Shown: in pieces, positions 61,101 through 64,000 of the stretch
Layout of the letters: every line of letters starts with the position of its first letter
Numbering within the stretch: the stretch's first letter is position 1
DNA from: Aphelenchoides besseyi
Lineage: Eukaryota; Nematoda; Chromadorea; Rhabditida; Aphelenchoididae
DNA: 64,000 nt
Assembly (NCBI GenBank): GCA_024699855.1
Contig: JAMPIQ010000001.1
Location: forward strand, 1,984,001 to 2,048,000
Reading direction: 5' to 3'
Notes under the pieces: model-generated
Database searches by the model: none
Seen by the model: only the letters and a program-made list of their open reading frames with translations
Told to the model about the DNA's origin: nothing
Position numbers and translations under genes: made by a program

Positions 61101-64000
61101 CAACCCAAGTGCCAATAACACCTGGAGCAAAGAATTCGGGACATGTGACATCTAAAGGCCGTTCTGTTTGTTTGCTCGATTGTGTTTACCTGGACGTCGA
61201 ATTTCATATACATCGAGATAGTGAGCATAGTTGTCTAATAATAAACTTAATTCAATGGGGGTTTGCGAAGTAGCCGATTTATAGGAGCTGTCGCTTAGTT
61301 TTCGTTGGATTCCAACTTTACTTTCCTAAATTCAACGATTAACAAACATCTTCGTTAAAACTTACTGTTGATACTTGAGATTTCAAGACCTTGTGCGGAC
61401 TTTCAGTTGCTTCTTCCAAACGAATGCCACTGAAATTCAATATTTGTTACAATTATTAGTCAAAGCAACAGACCTTCTTGTTGTATCGACTATACTTTGC
61501 ATGAAGCCAGCCTGAGTTCCTTTCGATCTATGAAGTCGTGGTATCGCCATTTTGGGGAAACTCGAATCCGAAAACTGCGCACCACTAAACAAAATCTCCA
61601 AGTTTTTTGCGTTGAATTCACTTACGAAATGTCTTCTGTTGCGAAAAACCGACAGTTTCCATTGCAGCCACAAAGTTTGTTCTGTTGATCTTTTTGCCAT
61701 AGAAAGTAAAGAGAGTTGGTGGCGCGATCATGTTTCCGCAGAAATTGTTTCTTTTCTTCTGGCAAATAAGAAGCTTTCACATCGGTCGGAAGTCGAATGT
61801 CCAAATCGATCTAAGCGAACAACAGGTCAAAAAAACTCTCTTATCACTTACTTGGTTTATCTGACATCGACCGCATTCCAAATAAACATCACGAGTTGGA
61901 TGGTGAACGAGTTGTTTCATTTCGATTCTCGGAATGCGAAGTGTCAAGTTCTCGGCATATGATTGAAGATGTGAATTGCAAAAAGCAAAGCGAATATCTT
62001 CGGTTGATAAGTGGACAAGAAATTCGTCCGTTCCAACCAGAAGACCAACAGAATCAACAGACACACGCGCAATTTTGTATTTGATCTAAACGTTATGTTG
62101 AGTTTTCAAAGATTGCCTTCAAGTGTTACTGCTTCAGAAGACAAACACTTCGAGATTCCGCCTGTTGGTTCGGAAATGCGCAGATTGGACTTGGAACAAG
62201 TACGCAAATGTTCATAATGATGGCAAATATTGTACTTCTCAGGTAGTCGACGAACTTCATCCGGAAACAGTGAAAGCAAAAGAAAAGACTCAAAGAAATT
62301 GACTGCAGTGAACAGCTAAAACATTGAAATATGAAGAGTAATAGACTTGAAACAAACATGATTGGGTTGTAAATTTCCACTCAATTCGCCAACAATGATT
62401 TCAACCAACCACGCATATTCCATGATCTCCATCTTCCATGGTACTTCGATATCCGAATAGTAACCGTGTCCTCTGAATTGAAATCCCTCAAGTGTCAACC
62501 ATCCGGCAGTCGATCGACCAAAAAGCGGCGGTAAAGAAGCATCGGAGACACGAATCAAACTTCTTTCGTTTGCATGAGGTGCAAAATAAACGACCGTTGG
62601 TGCTAATTGAACTTGAACCAAAGCTTCGGAATGAATTTTAGATAACTCAACAGCAATCTGTTCGTTGAATACAATTGGACATGTTTCTGAAATCGAAGGT
62701 CATGTTGAATAAACTTCTCGTTACCAGCTGTTTCATCATCGGATTTACTCGAGAAAATAAGACAATGAGCACGAACATTTTCGACTTGCATTCGCAGCTT
62801 AACATCCATAGGACGAAACTGTTCCGGACGCTCAATTTTTGGCGACGTAAACTTCACAGTAACCGATCCATTAGACAGCGAGTTGACATCGGAGATCTGT
62901 TTGAAAAAACTTGAAATAATAGGAAATTGAGCAGTTCAGGTACCTGATCGTAGTTTCCAAAATAATTGTCTTTCAAATCGAAGATCAAACGAACAATCAA
63001 ACCGGACAGCGCAATTTCCGATTCACTCATCTTGATTGTCGTTTCTAACCGGTCGGGTACCAACTGAGAGGGATAAGTTGCTTGTCTGGGTAGCCAATTC
63101 AACAAGCGATGGTCCGGCAAATCCGAAGTAACAAGTGGATAAACGGGATGATAAGTGTGATTGAGAGTGATGAAAATGCAATCAGTGCGCCAAATCTCCA
63201 CGAATCCCTGAATAGAAAGCGTTTACAGAACTTAAAAGACAAAACAACCTGTTCGGGCCCAGCAGATACGAACACTTCTGATGTTTGCATGAACTGTTTG
63301 TGCGATGCGCTCGCAGTCAACGCAGAGAAAATCGGTTCCAATGGACTCTGTGGTGGAATTCGAACACGAAGTGCCAATTGACTGAAGGCTTTGATGTCGT
63401 AATGAACATCAATGGTTTTTGATCCAAATTCCGTGAACGGTAATCCAAACGTAATTAACAGTTGGTTACCAACGATAGCAATTTGAGTGTTTTCAGCGAA
63501 TTCCGTTGTACTTAAATTGCCATCAATGAGTCTACAACAGAATCTCAAACCTTGTATCAATCCAATTCTTGTCGTTCAGTAAGAGTATAACCTCGAACTG
63601 ATCGATAATATTGATGTTAAAGTTCCAAGTATATGGAACAAAACCACATAGATCGGGACGATCATCAGCACCCCACTCATCAATCAAATCCTAAAATGCT
63701 CAAAAAGTTCATGAAATAGTTTGATTATCTCACCGTTAAGAAACGTTTGTGATCCCAGACAATATATGATTTAATACGATGAACTGAAAATGTTCTTTAC
63801 GATAATAAACAACAACACTCACATTGCAGTCCAAAATCCCAAACTTGATGAGCGTTGTAGGCACGAGGAAAGTGAACAGTCAACGAGAATTGTGCTAATT
63901 CACATTCAACTAAAAGAGCGATGACTGTTGAATGCATCTGGCAACTCACTGAATTCTCGGAATGGCAAAGTGGTTGTCATTTCAAGGAAGATGAAGGTGC
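52162..64000 (-). CDS. lpd-3: Bridge-like lipid transfer protein 1 (BLTP1/KIAA1109, LPD-3), 3' part
   Basis: This is the C-terminal part of a very large protein of the repeating beta-groove family, which forms a channel for bulk lipid transfer between ER and other membranes. The gene enters from the right edge of the window, so the N-terminus is outside. It occupies about 11.8 kb in many exons; the longest uninterrupted frames are 53216-54499 (427 codons) and 54504-55598 (364). Large parts alternate predicted beta strands with Ser/Thr-rich disordered stretches. The C-terminus is diagnostic: WAVDPKIRFIDRFKWNPP, then DHRTTIPKVMQRGVLDRSDA and ILKQIIQQSLRS, with TAA at 52162-52164. In C. elegans the orthologue is lpd-3, and in flies tweek. 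Family confidence comes mainly from that end; intron edges were not all checked. Confidence 0.85.

Overview
The window reads as nuclear DNA from a nematode with a compact genome. Coding regions are split by many very short introns (mostly about 37-50 bp, GTAAGT-like donors, TTTTAG/TTTCAG/AAAG acceptors). Some neighbouring genes sit about 100 bp downstream of an AATAAA signal with a 3' splice-like sequence just before the start codon, which is how nematode operons look. A flp-22-type FMRFamide-like neuropeptide gene is present, a family I know from nematodes. The sequence alone does not fix the species; short introns and gene content would fit an enoplean or another early-branching lineage, but that is inference.

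Layout. 0-2.1 kb: a Shc adaptor (+). 2.3-4.8 kb: an alpha-type nicotinic acetylcholine receptor subunit (-) whose channel-lining helix is assembled from microexons. 7.4-10.4 kb: TRAP-alpha and a progranulin-like gene (-). 11.7-15.1 kb: an ARHGAP20-type PH/RA/RhoGAP protein (+). 15.7-16.1 kb: the neuropeptide gene (-). 18.4-19.8 kb: an ABHD4/ABHD5-type hydrolase (-). 22.0-24.3 kb: a secreted double-DOMON protein (+). 24.8-28.4 kb: AP-3 beta (-). 28.6-36.7 kb: two tandem ERLEC1-like ER lectins (+) enclosing an island of unusual genes. These are an acidic tail-anchored protein, a gene with an internal out-of-frame duplication, a decayed LRR gene, and an intact gene that joins one membrane span to part of an HSP90 middle domain. 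36.9-38.5 kb: a ZIP11 zinc transporter (-). 39.2-45.8 kb: a run of + strand genes (C2H2 zinc finger, LKB1/PAR-4, EB1, LSM5, CHMP1). 45.9-47.0 kb: HMG20-like (-). 47.3-49.8 kb: ZnT5 (+). 49.9-64 kb: an NDUFA4-like subunit, exosome RRP40 and the 3' part of the very large BLTP1/lpd-3 gene (all -).

Most genes are conserved cell-biology genes (secretory pathway, endosomal sorting, zinc transport, cytoskeleton, signalling). The accessory part is 30.5-34.9 kb between the lectin copies. The best candidate for something undescribed is the 349-residue membrane-anchored HSP90-middle-domain protein at 32,957-34,344, whose eight exons keep phase throughout. Gene models were assembled by hand from splice signals and family similarity; no search was run.
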